Shown: positions 1-5,189 of the stretch, piece by piece | Position numbering within the stretch: the stretch's first letter is position 1 | Layout of the letters: each line of letters begins with the position of its first letter | Assembly (NCBI GenBank): GCA_964629825.1 | Contig: CAZVUW010000148.1 | Coordinates: 1 to 5,189 of the forward strand | DNA from: CAZVUW01 sp964629825 | Lineage (GTDB): Bacteria; Actinomycetota; Nitriliruptoria; Euzebyales; Egibacteraceae | Direction: 5' to 3' | Length of the DNA stretch: 5,189 nucleotides | Program-made: the position numbers and the translations under genes | The notes under the pieces: generated by a model | What the model was told of the DNA's origin: nothing | The model's database searches: none | What the model saw: only the letters and a program-made list of their open reading frames with translations

Positions 1-116
1 GGCACTCCCTGCAGAGGGGGAGCGGGGGGTTGTGGGGGGCACTCCGAGGTGCGATGGGGGTCTACCGCGGGGTGCGATGGTTGGTTCGGCTCCGGGACCC
101 TCGACCTTGAACAAAA

Positions 117-130
117 GGGACGAAGGTCCC
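117..130. promoter_or_regulatory. Palindromic operator-like site GGGAC-N4-GTCCC
   Basis: The sequence GGGACGAAGGTCCC is a perfect 5+5 bp inverted repeat with a 4-base centre. It sits 142 bases before the deacetylase start, next to an A-rich stretch (TTGAACAAAA, 107-116). The GGGAC-N4-GTCCC spacing is the core of the DevR/DosR box known from mycobacteria, which is bound by a NarL/LuxR-type response regulator. That makes a two-component regulator binding site a reasonable reading. No regulator gene is in the window and I found no second copy, so the assignment to this regulator class is by pattern only. TTGAAC (107-112) could be a -35-like element, but no clear -10 follows. The same bases could form a very short hairpin in RNA. 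Confidence 0.4.
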
Positions 131-263
131 CACCACGCAGTGCCGACCGCAACCGCCAGAACCGCCGAAGCCGCGCAGAAGGCGCCCATCCCCTCGGCCA
201 TCGCGGGCGCTGCGGCACCATGTAGTCGGCGGTGCTCGGGCTGCGGGCGCGACGTGCCGATGT

Positions 264-270
264 GGAGGAG
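264..270 (+). promoter_or_regulatory. Ribosome binding site of the deacetylase gene
   Basis: GGAGGAG is a near-perfect Shine-Dalgarno sequence. The GGAGG core (264-268) lies 4 bases before the ATG at 273, which fixes that start codon against other in-frame candidates. Confidence 0.75.
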
Positions 271-272
271 CG

Positions 273-1082
273 ATGGAAGACCAGGACAGCCGAAGCGGCC
301 CGCGGGCCCGGCTCAAGCGCCGCCTGGCGGCCAGACCGGGCGCACCCGCGGGCGGCTGCACGATGCTCATCTACCACCGCGTCGGCGGTGGCACCCCGGA
401 CGAGCGCGACCTCGGGGTCGGAGCGTTCCGCGCCCAGATGGACGTCCTCACGCGCCATCGCGTGGTCTCGATCGACCAGGCGCTGGACGAGCTGGCGGCC
501 GGCGACGACCGTCAGAAGGTGGTGATCACCTTCGACGACGGCTTCGCCGACGTCGCCGACCCCGCCCTGCCGATCCTGACCGAGCGCGGCCTGCCCTTCA
601 CGCTGTACCTCGCCACGTCCTACGTCGGTGGCCAGATGCACTGGGACGGCTCAACGGCCAAGGCGCCGGGTCCCGCCCTGACCTGGTCACAGCTCGAGGA
701 GCTGGCGGCCTCGCCGCTGTGCACCATCGGCAACCACACCCACACGCACGCGCGGCCCGAGGCGCTCACACCCGAGGAGCTGGACCGCTGCAGCGAGGAG
801 ATCGAGCAGCGGCTGGGGCTCACACCGCGCCACTTCGCCTACACCTGGGGCATCCCGGTGCCGCGCATGGAGCCGGAGCTGCGCGCGCGCTTCCGCTCGG
901 CGGCGACGGGCCACCTCGGCCGCAACCATCCCGGAACCGACCCGTATCGGCTGCGCAGGGTGCCGGTCCGCGGCAGCGACCCAATCGAGTTCTTCGAGGC
1001 CAAGCTGCGCGGCCGCCTGCTCCCCGAGCGCGCATACGGCGCGATCGTGGCCACCGCCAAGCGGGTGGGTCTGCGTGCCTGA
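273..1082 (+). CDS. Polysaccharide deacetylase (NodB/CE4 family), 269 aa
   Basis: This is probably a metal-dependent enzyme that removes N- or O-acetyl groups from a surface polysaccharide or its lipid-linked precursor. The domain opens with MLIYHRV (residues 31-37). TFDDG follows at 86-90, with D88 as expected catalytic base and D89 as metal ligand. The metal-binding H-x3-H is H155 and H159 in NHTHTH. FAYTWG at 188-193 replaces the usual FAYPxG, with Thr191 in place of proline. I do not see the classical C-terminal L-x-H motif, though several exopolysaccharide-locus deacetylases also lack a clear one. There is no signal peptide or membrane segment; the N-terminus is basic (residues 11-21), so the protein is probably cytoplasmic or loosely membrane-associated. 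The start is set by GGAGGAG at 264-270. The gene overlaps the following glycosyltransferase by 8 bp, which suggests translational coupling in one operon. Family assignment is firm; the substrate is unknown. Confidence 0.9.
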   Translation: MEDQDSRSGPRARLKRRLAARPGAPAGGCTMLIYHRVGGGTPDERDLGVGAFRAQMDVLTRHRVVSIDQALDELAAGDDRQKVVITFDDGFADVADPALPILTERGLPFTLYLATSYVGGQMHWDGSTAKAPGPALTWSQLEELAASPLCTIGNHTHTHARPEALTPEELDRCSEEIEQRLGLTPRHFAYTWGIPVPRMEPELRARFRSAATGHLGRNHPGTDPYRLRRVPVRGSDPIEFFEAKLRGRLLPERAYGAIVATAKRVGLRA

Positions 1083-2214
1083 GCCGATGTCGCGCCCGCT
1101 GCGGATCGCGCACCTCACCACGGTGGCGATGAGCCTCGAGCTCCTGCTGGGCGCCGAGCTGGACGTCGACGTCGCGGCCGGGCATCAGGTGTTCGGGATC
1201 TCGGCAGCCGACGAGTTCGTCGAGCGGGTCGAGGCCCGCGGGGTTCAGCACGTCGCGGTGCCCTCCCTGACCAGGGCCTGGGATCCGCGGCGCGACCTGC
1301 GCGCCGCGGTCGAGCTGTTCCGAGCCGTGCGCCGCCTGCGGCTGGACGTGCTGCACACGCACACCCCCAAGGCCGGCATCCTGGGGCGCATCGTGGGGCG
1401 CCTGGCGGGCGTGCCGGTGGTCGTCAACACCTGCCACGGGCTCTGGATCGCGCCCGGCGACCGCTTCGCCAAGCGCGCCATGGTGCTTGGCGCCGAGGCC
1501 CTAGCGGCGCAGCTGTCCGACACCGAGCTGTACCAGAACGACACGGATCGCCGCACGCTCGCCCGCTGGGTGCGCAGCCGCAAGGCCAAGACGGTGGGCA
1601 ACGGCATCGATCTCCGGCGCTTCCGGCCCGACCCGGCCGAGCGGGTGCGCGTCCGCTCCGAGCTCGGCCTGCCCCCCGATCGGGTGCTGGTGGGAGGCGT
1701 GGGACGGCGGGTGGCCGAGAAGGGCATCCGCGAGTTCGCCGCCGCCGCACGGACGCTCGGGGATCGCGCCCACTTCGTCTGGGTGGGGCCCGACGACGAG
1801 GACAAGCCCGACGCCCTGCGCGAGCAGGAGGCCGGCGTGCAGCACCTCGGCCTGCGCCACGACATGCCGGCCGTCTACTCGGCCCTGGACATCTTCGTCT
1901 TGCCCTCCTACCGCGAGGGCTTCTCGCGCTCGGCGATGGAGGCCGCCGCCTCGGGCTGCGCCCTGGTGCTGAGCGACATCCGCGGCTGCCGGGAGATCGG
2001 CGCGCACGAGCGCGAGCTGCTACTGGTCCCCCCGCGGGACGTCGAGGCGCTGACCTCCGCAATCCGGCGCCTGCTGGACGATGGGGACCTGCGCGAGCGC
2101 CTGTCGCAGGCGCTGCTGAGGCGCGCGCAGCGCAGCTTCGATCAGCGGGTGGTCGCGCAGACCTCGCTCGACACCTATCGGGAGGTGGCGCTGCGCAAGC
2201 GGGTCAGGCTCTGA
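1075..2214 (+). CDS. Glycosyltransferase family 4 (GT-B fold), 379 aa
   Basis: This predicted retaining transferase moves a sugar from a nucleotide-activated donor to a growing, probably lipid-linked, glycan at the inner membrane face. The acceptor-side half starts with RIAHLTT (residues 10-16) and contains HTHTPKAGILGR (94-105) and NTCHGL (118-123), all typical of GT4 enzymes from capsule and exopolysaccharide loci. The donor-side half has GGVGRRVAEKG (207-217), where R211 and K216 occupy the usual phosphate-contacting positions. The E-x7-E signature is E281 to E289 in EGFSRSAME. A run resembling SDIRGCREI follows, typical of PglA-like capsule transferases. Length is normal for the family. 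The chosen start is the GTG at 1075, which overlaps the deacetylase gene by 8 bp; an ATG at 1087, 4 bases after the deacetylase stop, is an alternative giving 375 residues. Neither has a strong ribosome binding site, so coupling is likely. The donor sugar cannot be read. The last 40 bases overlap the convergent ligase-like gene. Confidence 0.92.
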   Translation: MPEPMSRPLRIAHLTTVAMSLELLLGAELDVDVAAGHQVFGISAADEFVERVEARGVQHVAVPSLTRAWDPRRDLRAAVELFRAVRRLRLDVLHTHTPKAGILGRIVGRLAGVPVVVNTCHGLWIAPGDRFAKRAMVLGAEALAAQLSDTELYQNDTDRRTLARWVRSRKAKTVGNGIDLRRFRPDPAERVRVRSELGLPPDRVLVGGVGRRVAEKGIREFAAAARTLGDRAHFVWVGPDDEDKPDALREQEAGVQHLGLRHDMPAVYSALDIFVLPSYREGFSRSAMEAAASGCALVLSDIRGCREIGAHERELLLVPPRDVEALTSAIRRLLDDGDLRERLSQALLRRAQRSFDQRVVAQTSLDTYREVALRKRVRL

Positions 2215-3191
2215 CCTTCCGCCGCCACACCGGCCCCGGCGACCGCGCCCGCGGCCAGCGCGACGAGGACGTAGTGCAGGACGTAGTCGACGCTGGCCGA
2301 GATGCTGAGCCCGGCCAGTGCGGCGGCCGCCGCGGCCGTGCCCTCATCGCGCGGTCCGAGCCACATCCGCGCCAGCGCGCAGAGAACCACCAGCAGGGCC
2401 AGCACGCCGCCGGCTACCCCGGTCTCGGCGGCCAGCTGCAGGTACTCGTTGTGCGCCCAGCGGGCGTCCGGGTCGTCCTGGGCGGTCGGGCTCGTCTTGG
2501 CGAAGCCGCCCACTCCCACGCCGCGGGCGGGCTCGGCGGCGACCTGGTCCAGGGCGTCCGCCCACAGCACGGGTCGGCGCTCCGACAGCAGCGCGACGAT
2601 CAGGCCGCCCGGCTCACCCTCGCGATCGTGGGTCAGGCCGATGACGACCGTGCTGGCGAGGGCGGCGACCACCAGGGCCCCGGCGGCCAGCACAACCCCG
2701 CGCACCCGCCCGCCGAGGGGCCGCGCCGCCATCGCGAGCGGGGGCAGCAGCGTGGTGACCGCGGCCGTGTGCGCGCCGTTGAGCCACGGGACGGCCGCGG
2801 CCGCAACCGCCACGCCGATCCCGACCCAGCGCAGGGTGCCGTCGTCGCGGGCGGCGACGATGCAGCCCGCCGCCGACACCAGCGCGAAGAACGCCCCGGT
2901 GGCGTTGGCGTAGCCCAGGGGGCTCTCGAGTGGCCCCGATAGCAGGACGTCGAGCCCGACGACGGCGACGACGACGCCCGCAGCCATCACGGTCAGCGGG
3001 ACCGCCAGCGGCTCGACGGCGCCGGCCGCGCGGGCCAGGCCGTAGCAGATCCCGGTGCCTGCGATGAGCGCTGCCGTGCGCCACGGCGACGACCCGGCCG
3101 CCTCGGCGGCGGCGACCCACAGGGCCAGCGCGAGCACCGCGACCGCCGTGACGGCGTCGGCCACCGCGCCTGCGCGTCCTGCCTCGTCCAT
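2175..3191 (-). CDS. O-antigen ligase / Wzy_C-like membrane protein, 338 aa
   Basis: This is a multi-span membrane protein that probably joins lipid-linked glycan units, or transfers them to an acceptor, on the outer face of the membrane. I count about ten hydrophobic segments (roughly residues 9-29, 38-56, 62-84, 93-113, 122-137, 140-156, 163-187, 261-278, 284-300, 304-323). GYANATGAF (93-101) matches the conserved N-A-x-A/G-F helix. The long outer loop (188-260) holds ERRPVLW (204-210), GVGVGGF (224-230) and AHNEYLQLAAETGVAGG (246-262). H247-N248 then nine residues then G258 fits the WaaL motif H[NSQ]x9GxxG. SVDYVLHY (300-307) is also typical. The ATG at 3191 is chosen because AAGG lies 5 bases before it; an in-frame ATG at 3266 would give 363 residues but lacks a ribosome binding site. 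The protein is short for the family (usually 400 or more) and may lack one or two N-terminal helices. It could be a polymerase, a ligase or an O-linked protein glycosylase. Confidence 0.8.
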   Translation of the reverse strand: MDEAGRAGAVADAVTAVAVLALALWVAAAEAAGSSPWRTAALIAGTGICYGLARAAGAVEPLAVPLTVMAAGVVVAVVGLDVLLSGPLESPLGYANATGAFFALVSAAGCIVAARDDGTLRWVGIGVAVAAAAVPWLNGAHTAAVTTLLPPLAMAARPLGGRVRGVVLAAGALVVAALASTVVIGLTHDREGEPGGLIVALLSERRPVLWADALDQVAAEPARGVGVGGFAKTSPTAQDDPDARWAHNEYLQLAAETGVAGGVLALLVVLCALARMWLGPRDEGTAAAAAALAGLSISASVDYVLHYVLVALAAGAVAGAGVAAEGQSLTRLRSATSR

Positions 3192-3196
3192 GACCG

Positions 3197-3200
3197 CCTT
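3197..3200 (-). promoter_or_regulatory. Ribosome binding site that decides the ligase-like gene start
   Basis: On the minus strand GAAGGCGGTC directly precedes the ATG at 3191, placing AAGG 5 bases from the start. The upstream in-frame ATG at 3266 is preceded by a pyrimidine- and CG-rich stretch without any such match, so the shorter protein is favoured. Confidence 0.55.
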
Positions 3201-3294
3201 CGCTGCCGGTTCCCGGCCGCTCCGACCGGGGGTGGTCCGCGTGTCCTCGGGCGGGGAGCATGCCATGTGCCGGGGCGGGTGCGCCGAGACAGCA

Positions 3295-3327
3295 AGCGGG
3301 CCGGGAGCTCTTCGCTCCCGGCCCGCT
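3295..3327 (-). terminator. Hairpin terminator of the secreted-protein gene
   Basis: A perfect 14-bp inverted repeat (3295-3308 with 3314-3327) encloses a 5-base loop (TCTTC on the plus strand). It begins 16 bases after the TAG stop of the secreted-protein gene (3344-3346). On the minus strand the stem is followed by TGCTGTCTC, a weak and interrupted T tract, so this is an intrinsic-type terminator without a full U run, as is common in high-GC Actinobacteria. It would separate transcription of the secreted-protein gene from the ligase-like gene. Confidence 0.75.
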
Positions 3328-3343
3328 CGATCAGCCGTCTGCG

Positions 3344-5113
3344 CTACTGGACCAGACCCGCGTTGGCCTTCTCGCCGGCGTAGCCCACGAGCTTGACGCT
3401 GCCCCACTGGTCGCCGAGGACCAGCGGCGCGCCGCAGGAGGTGTGGATGCGCACCAGCTGCAGGAGCTTGCCGCTCGGGGAGAAGACCTTGATCAGGGTC
3501 TCGGAGCCGAGGCGACCCGAGGAGGACTCGGCCAGGAAGTCCTCGCCGACCGCGACGTCCCCGTCGAAGGTCTTGCGGCCGCTGAAGACGTCGTAGGCGA
3601 CGATCCGCGCGGGCGAGGTGCCCTTGGCGTCGCCGTCGACCAGGTAGTGCAGCAGCCACAGCTGCGAGGTCTTGGTCGCCTTCGAGCTCGCGCCGGTGTA
3701 GCGGAACACCAGGCCCTTGGGCGAGCCGTCAGTCTTGCAGCGGTTGCCGGTGGGCAGCTCGCCGAAGTAGTGGCTGACATCGGTGGCGTCGACGGACGGA
3801 CCGGCCTCGGCGCCGTTGGCGTCCACCGGCGTGCCGGTGGCCCAGCCGACGTTGCGGTACTGGCCCATCACCGTGGCGGCGCCGACCGCGCGGAAGCGCC
3901 ACTCCTCACCCGGGTCGAGCAGGCCGTTGCGGTTGAGGTCGCCGACGTTGTAGTCGCCGTCGAGCACCGGCGCCGGGTGGAAGTCATCGGACAGGTCGCC
4001 CGGCGTGCCGGCGTCATCGCTGACGTCCACGAAGCCGAGCGGCACGGTGCCGGGGTTGGTCACGACGTAGGTCCACACGACCTCCTGGCCGACCTTGGCC
4101 TTCGGGCCCGGAGCGGTGTTCGCGTCCTCACCCAGCGGCAGGTCCCCGTCCGTGCCGGGCGTGCTGCCGCCGCTGCCGGTGCTGCCACCGCTGGTGCCGC
4201 CGGTGTGGCTGCCGTGGTGCTTGATCAGGAAGTAGGCAAGCCAGTCCTTCAGCTTCCAGCCCTTGCTGTGCTTGGACGACTTGTACTTCTCGCACTTGGT
4301 GCTCTTCTTGTAGTCCTTCTTGTACTTGCTGTACTTGCCGGACTTCTTGTCGTGCTTGCCGTACTTCTCGCAGGAGTCCTTGTCGTCCCGGCACTCGTCC
4401 TTGTACTTGTCGTACTTGCCGTCGCAGCGCGGCTGCTCCTTGATCGGCTTGACGTAGGTGTACTTCTTGATCGCGATGTCGCCGAGCAGCGGCTCGGGCG
4501 CGGTGTCGGCGGTGAGGATGCGGATCTGGTCGAAGTGCGCGGCGGTCTCCACCTGGATGACGACGGTGCGGTCGTCGATCTGCCACAGGACGAAGTCGCC
4601 CTGGGTCTCCAGGTTGAGACGGCGCTCCGGCCGCCCCGAGGTCGGGTAGCGCGTACCGGGCGCTCCGAGGAAGTCCGAGCCGTACAGGGTGTCGGCCTCG
4701 AGCGCGATCCCCACGATGTCCTGGTCGAAGGTGAGGGTCCCGGTGAGCCAGATGTTGGGTGCCGTGGTGCCCACCTTGTCGGCGTGGACCATGTGGCTGC
4801 GCACCACCGTCCCGGCAGGCACGACACCAGGGGTCAGGTCCTCCGGATCCTCGTACATGCCCGCCGTGGTGATGTCGACCGCGACGTCGCTGGTCAGCTC
4901 GACGTCCTGCCGCTCATCCCACGTGAACATCGTGGTGGAGCTCTCGAGCTGCTGCGCACGCGCGTCGGCCGGCGGCGCGATCTTGGTCATCTGGCCGCTC
5001 ACACCGGAGACCAGCGCTTCGGCTTGCTGCTGAGGAAGCAGCGCGAGCAGGAGCGCAGCGATGACGGCGAATGCTCCTAGACGGCGCGCTGCCGAGACGG
5101 CAACAGAGTGCAT
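3344..5113 (-). CDS. Secreted multidomain surface or matrix protein, 589 aa
   Basis: I recognise parts but not a named whole. The signal peptide spans residues 1-33 (basic R10-R11, a hydrophobic core at 12-26, cleavage after AEA at 31-33). Residues 57-203 form a beta-rich region with SHMVHAD (106-112), GTLTFDQDIVG (125-135) and SDFLGAPGTRYP (146-157); it resembles an unnamed extracellular domain I associate with PEP-CTERM-type secreted proteins. Residues 230-284 are extremely rich in Lys and Tyr, with four cysteines (230, 241, 248, 274). A Gly/Ser/Thr linker (301-321) follows. Residues 330-450 resemble DUF11/DUF7507 Ig-like domains, with TYVVTNPGTVPLGFVDVSD (348-366) and an EF-hand-type loop (392-403). 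The C-terminal 130 residues (from C459) carry FRYTG (470-474) and IHTSC (556-560) ... GDQWGSVKLVG (567-577), a pattern I associate with the DUF7467-type domain. No LPXTG, PEP-CTERM or C-terminal helix is present, so the protein is likely released or held non-covalently. GGGGGAG lies 5 bases before the ATG. Domain names are from memory and tentative. Confidence 0.85.
   Translation of the reverse strand: MHSVAVSAARRLGAFAVIAALLLALLPQQQAEALVSGVSGQMTKIAPPADARAQQLESSTTMFTWDERQDVELTSDVAVDITTAGMYEDPEDLTPGVVPAGTVVRSHMVHADKVGTTAPNIWLTGTLTFDQDIVGIALEADTLYGSDFLGAPGTRYPTSGRPERRLNLETQGDFVLWQIDDRTVVIQVETAAHFDQIRILTADTAPEPLLGDIAIKKYTYVKPIKEQPRCDGKYDKYKDECRDDKDSCEKYGKHDKKSGKYSKYKKDYKKSTKCEKYKSSKHSKGWKLKDWLAYFLIKHHGSHTGGTSGGSTGSGGSTPGTDGDLPLGEDANTAPGPKAKVGQEVVWTYVVTNPGTVPLGFVDVSDDAGTPGDLSDDFHPAPVLDGDYNVGDLNRNGLLDPGEEWRFRAVGAATVMGQYRNVGWATGTPVDANGAEAGPSVDATDVSHYFGELPTGNRCKTDGSPKGLVFRYTGASSKATKTSQLWLLHYLVDGDAKGTSPARIVAYDVFSGRKTFDGDVAVGEDFLAESSSGRLGSETLIKVFSPSGKLLQLVRIHTSCGAPLVLGDQWGSVKLVGYAGEKANAGLVQ
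4264..4426 (-). repeat. Low-complexity Lys/Tyr/Cys coding segment
   Basis: This part of the secreted-protein gene encodes residues 230-284. By my count it has 19 Lys, 7 Tyr, 4 Cys and 11 Asp/Glu in 55 residues. The Lys-Tyr dipeptide occurs six times here (233, 236, 250, 260, 263, 276) and once more just before (217), always written AAG TAC, so the plus strand shows seven copies of GTACTT between 4283 and 4465. The spacing is irregular, so this is biased composition rather than a strict tandem repeat. Confidence 0.75.
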
Positions 5114-5189
5114 GGATGCTCCCCCTTGGGAGGTCTGGGCCGGCCCGCCCCGGCCCGAGGCGCGTCGCGTTCCGCCACGCGACTGCCTG
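5114..5189 (-). other. 5' leader of the secreted-protein gene
   Basis: Beyond the ribosome binding site this stretch holds two inverted repeats: GGGCCGG/CCGGCCC (5137-5143 with 5150-5156, 6-base loop) and GTCGCG/CGCGAC (5164-5169 with 5178-5183, 8-base loop). No convincing -10/-35 promoter is visible before the window ends; the promoter may lie outside. Confidence 0.4.
5119..5125 (-). promoter_or_regulatory. Ribosome binding site of the secreted-protein gene, inside a small hairpin
   Basis: GGGGGAG lies 5 bases before the ATG at 5113 and is a strong Shine-Dalgarno match. On the minus strand it is preceded by CTCCC (5132-5128), which can pair with GGGAG (5123-5119) around the loop AAGG. The hairpin could partly hide the ribosome binding site. 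Confidence 0.65.

Larger units (their letters stand above)
1..272. other. Non-coding leader upstream of the deacetylase gene
   Basis: I see no convincing gene in this stretch. The first 80 bases are rich in G runs (16-20, 24-29, 34-39, 56-60) and carry two short direct repeats: GGTGCGATGG at 48-57 and 71-80, and GGCACTCC at 1-8 and 38-45. The middle holds the palindrome described separately at 117-130. Bases 105-125 include a small A/T-richer island, which is unusual for this window and is typical of a regulatory region. The right end holds the ribosome binding site of the deacetylase gene. Open frames crossing the stretch have mixed third-position base use and no family resemblance, so I treat them as chance. 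Confidence 0.6.

Noticed and set aside
1..201. Minus-strand frame from ATG at 201 (or 189) open to the left window edge, starting with a hydrophobic, signal-peptide-like stretch
   Set aside because: The first 24 codons look plausible (hydrophobic run after MGAFCAAS), but the rest is Pro/Ser/Thr/Gly with many A- or T-ending codons, unlike every real gene here. There is no good ribosome binding site, and the frame contains the palindrome at 117-130. Sequence left of the window would settle it.
32..1132. 366-residue plus-strand open frame across the leader and deacetylase gene
   Set aside because: It is an Arg/Pro/Gly-rich shadow frame. The overlapping frame from 273 has the complete deacetylase motifs and a ribosome binding site.
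2274..2942. Plus-strand open frames opposite the ligase-like gene
   Set aside because: Compositional shadows with no motifs; the minus strand has about ten membrane helices and conserved ligase signatures.
3192..3659. N-terminal extension of the ligase-like gene up to 3659
   Set aside because: The extra residues are Arg/Pro-rich out-of-frame reading of the secreted-protein gene and cross the terminator hairpin. The membrane protein begins naturally at 3191 (or at most 3266).
4283..4465. Repeated GTACTT units considered as a DNA repeat array or CRISPR-like element
   Set aside because: The units are only six bases, unevenly spaced, and fully explained as Lys-Tyr codons (AAG TAC) of the secreted protein.
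3260..5080. 606-residue plus-strand open frame opposite the secreted-protein gene
   Set aside because: It is longer than the real gene but reads as Val/Ala/Arg/Leu low complexity without domains. The minus strand has a signal peptide, recognisable domains, a strong ribosome binding site and a terminator.

Overview
The window is very GC-rich. Its codons end mostly in G or C, one gene starts with GTG, and Shine-Dalgarno signals are purine-rich. This suggests a high-GC actinobacterial-type genome. The protein styles (a GT4 transferase, a NodB-type deacetylase and a large secreted multidomain protein) would fit deep-branching Actinobacteria such as Thermoleophilia, but this placement is a guess because no rRNA or other marker is present. 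There is no tRNA, rRNA, CRISPR array, transposase or phage gene.

Layout: positions 1-272 are a non-coding leader that is G-rich at its left end and holds a 14-bp palindrome (GGGAC-N4-GTCCC). Next come two plus-strand genes that overlap by 8 bp: a NodB/polysaccharide-deacetylase-family protein (273-1082) and a GT4 glycosyltransferase (1075-2214). Facing them on the minus strand are an O-antigen-ligase/Wzy_C-like membrane protein (3191 down to 2175) and, upstream of it, a 589-residue secreted multidomain protein (5113 down to 3344). The glycosyltransferase and ligase genes converge and share 40 bp of coding sequence. A perfect 14-bp hairpin follows the secreted-protein gene and probably terminates it. 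The last 76 bases (5114-5189) are the leader of that gene.

Together the genes look like part of a cell-surface polysaccharide locus. The transferase would add sugars to a lipid-linked glycan, the deacetylase would trim acetyl groups, and the Wzy_C-like protein would polymerise or transfer the glycan outside the membrane. The secreted protein has a signal peptide, a beta-rich N-terminal region, a strongly cationic Lys/Tyr/Cys segment, a Gly/Ser/Thr linker, a DUF11-like domain with a textbook EF-hand-type loop, and a C-terminal domain ending in an IHTSC...GD.wGS signature. It has no visible cell-wall anchor. It is the least explained and most interesting item: it could be a matrix protein that binds the anionic polysaccharide or cross-links through tyrosines, but that is inference.
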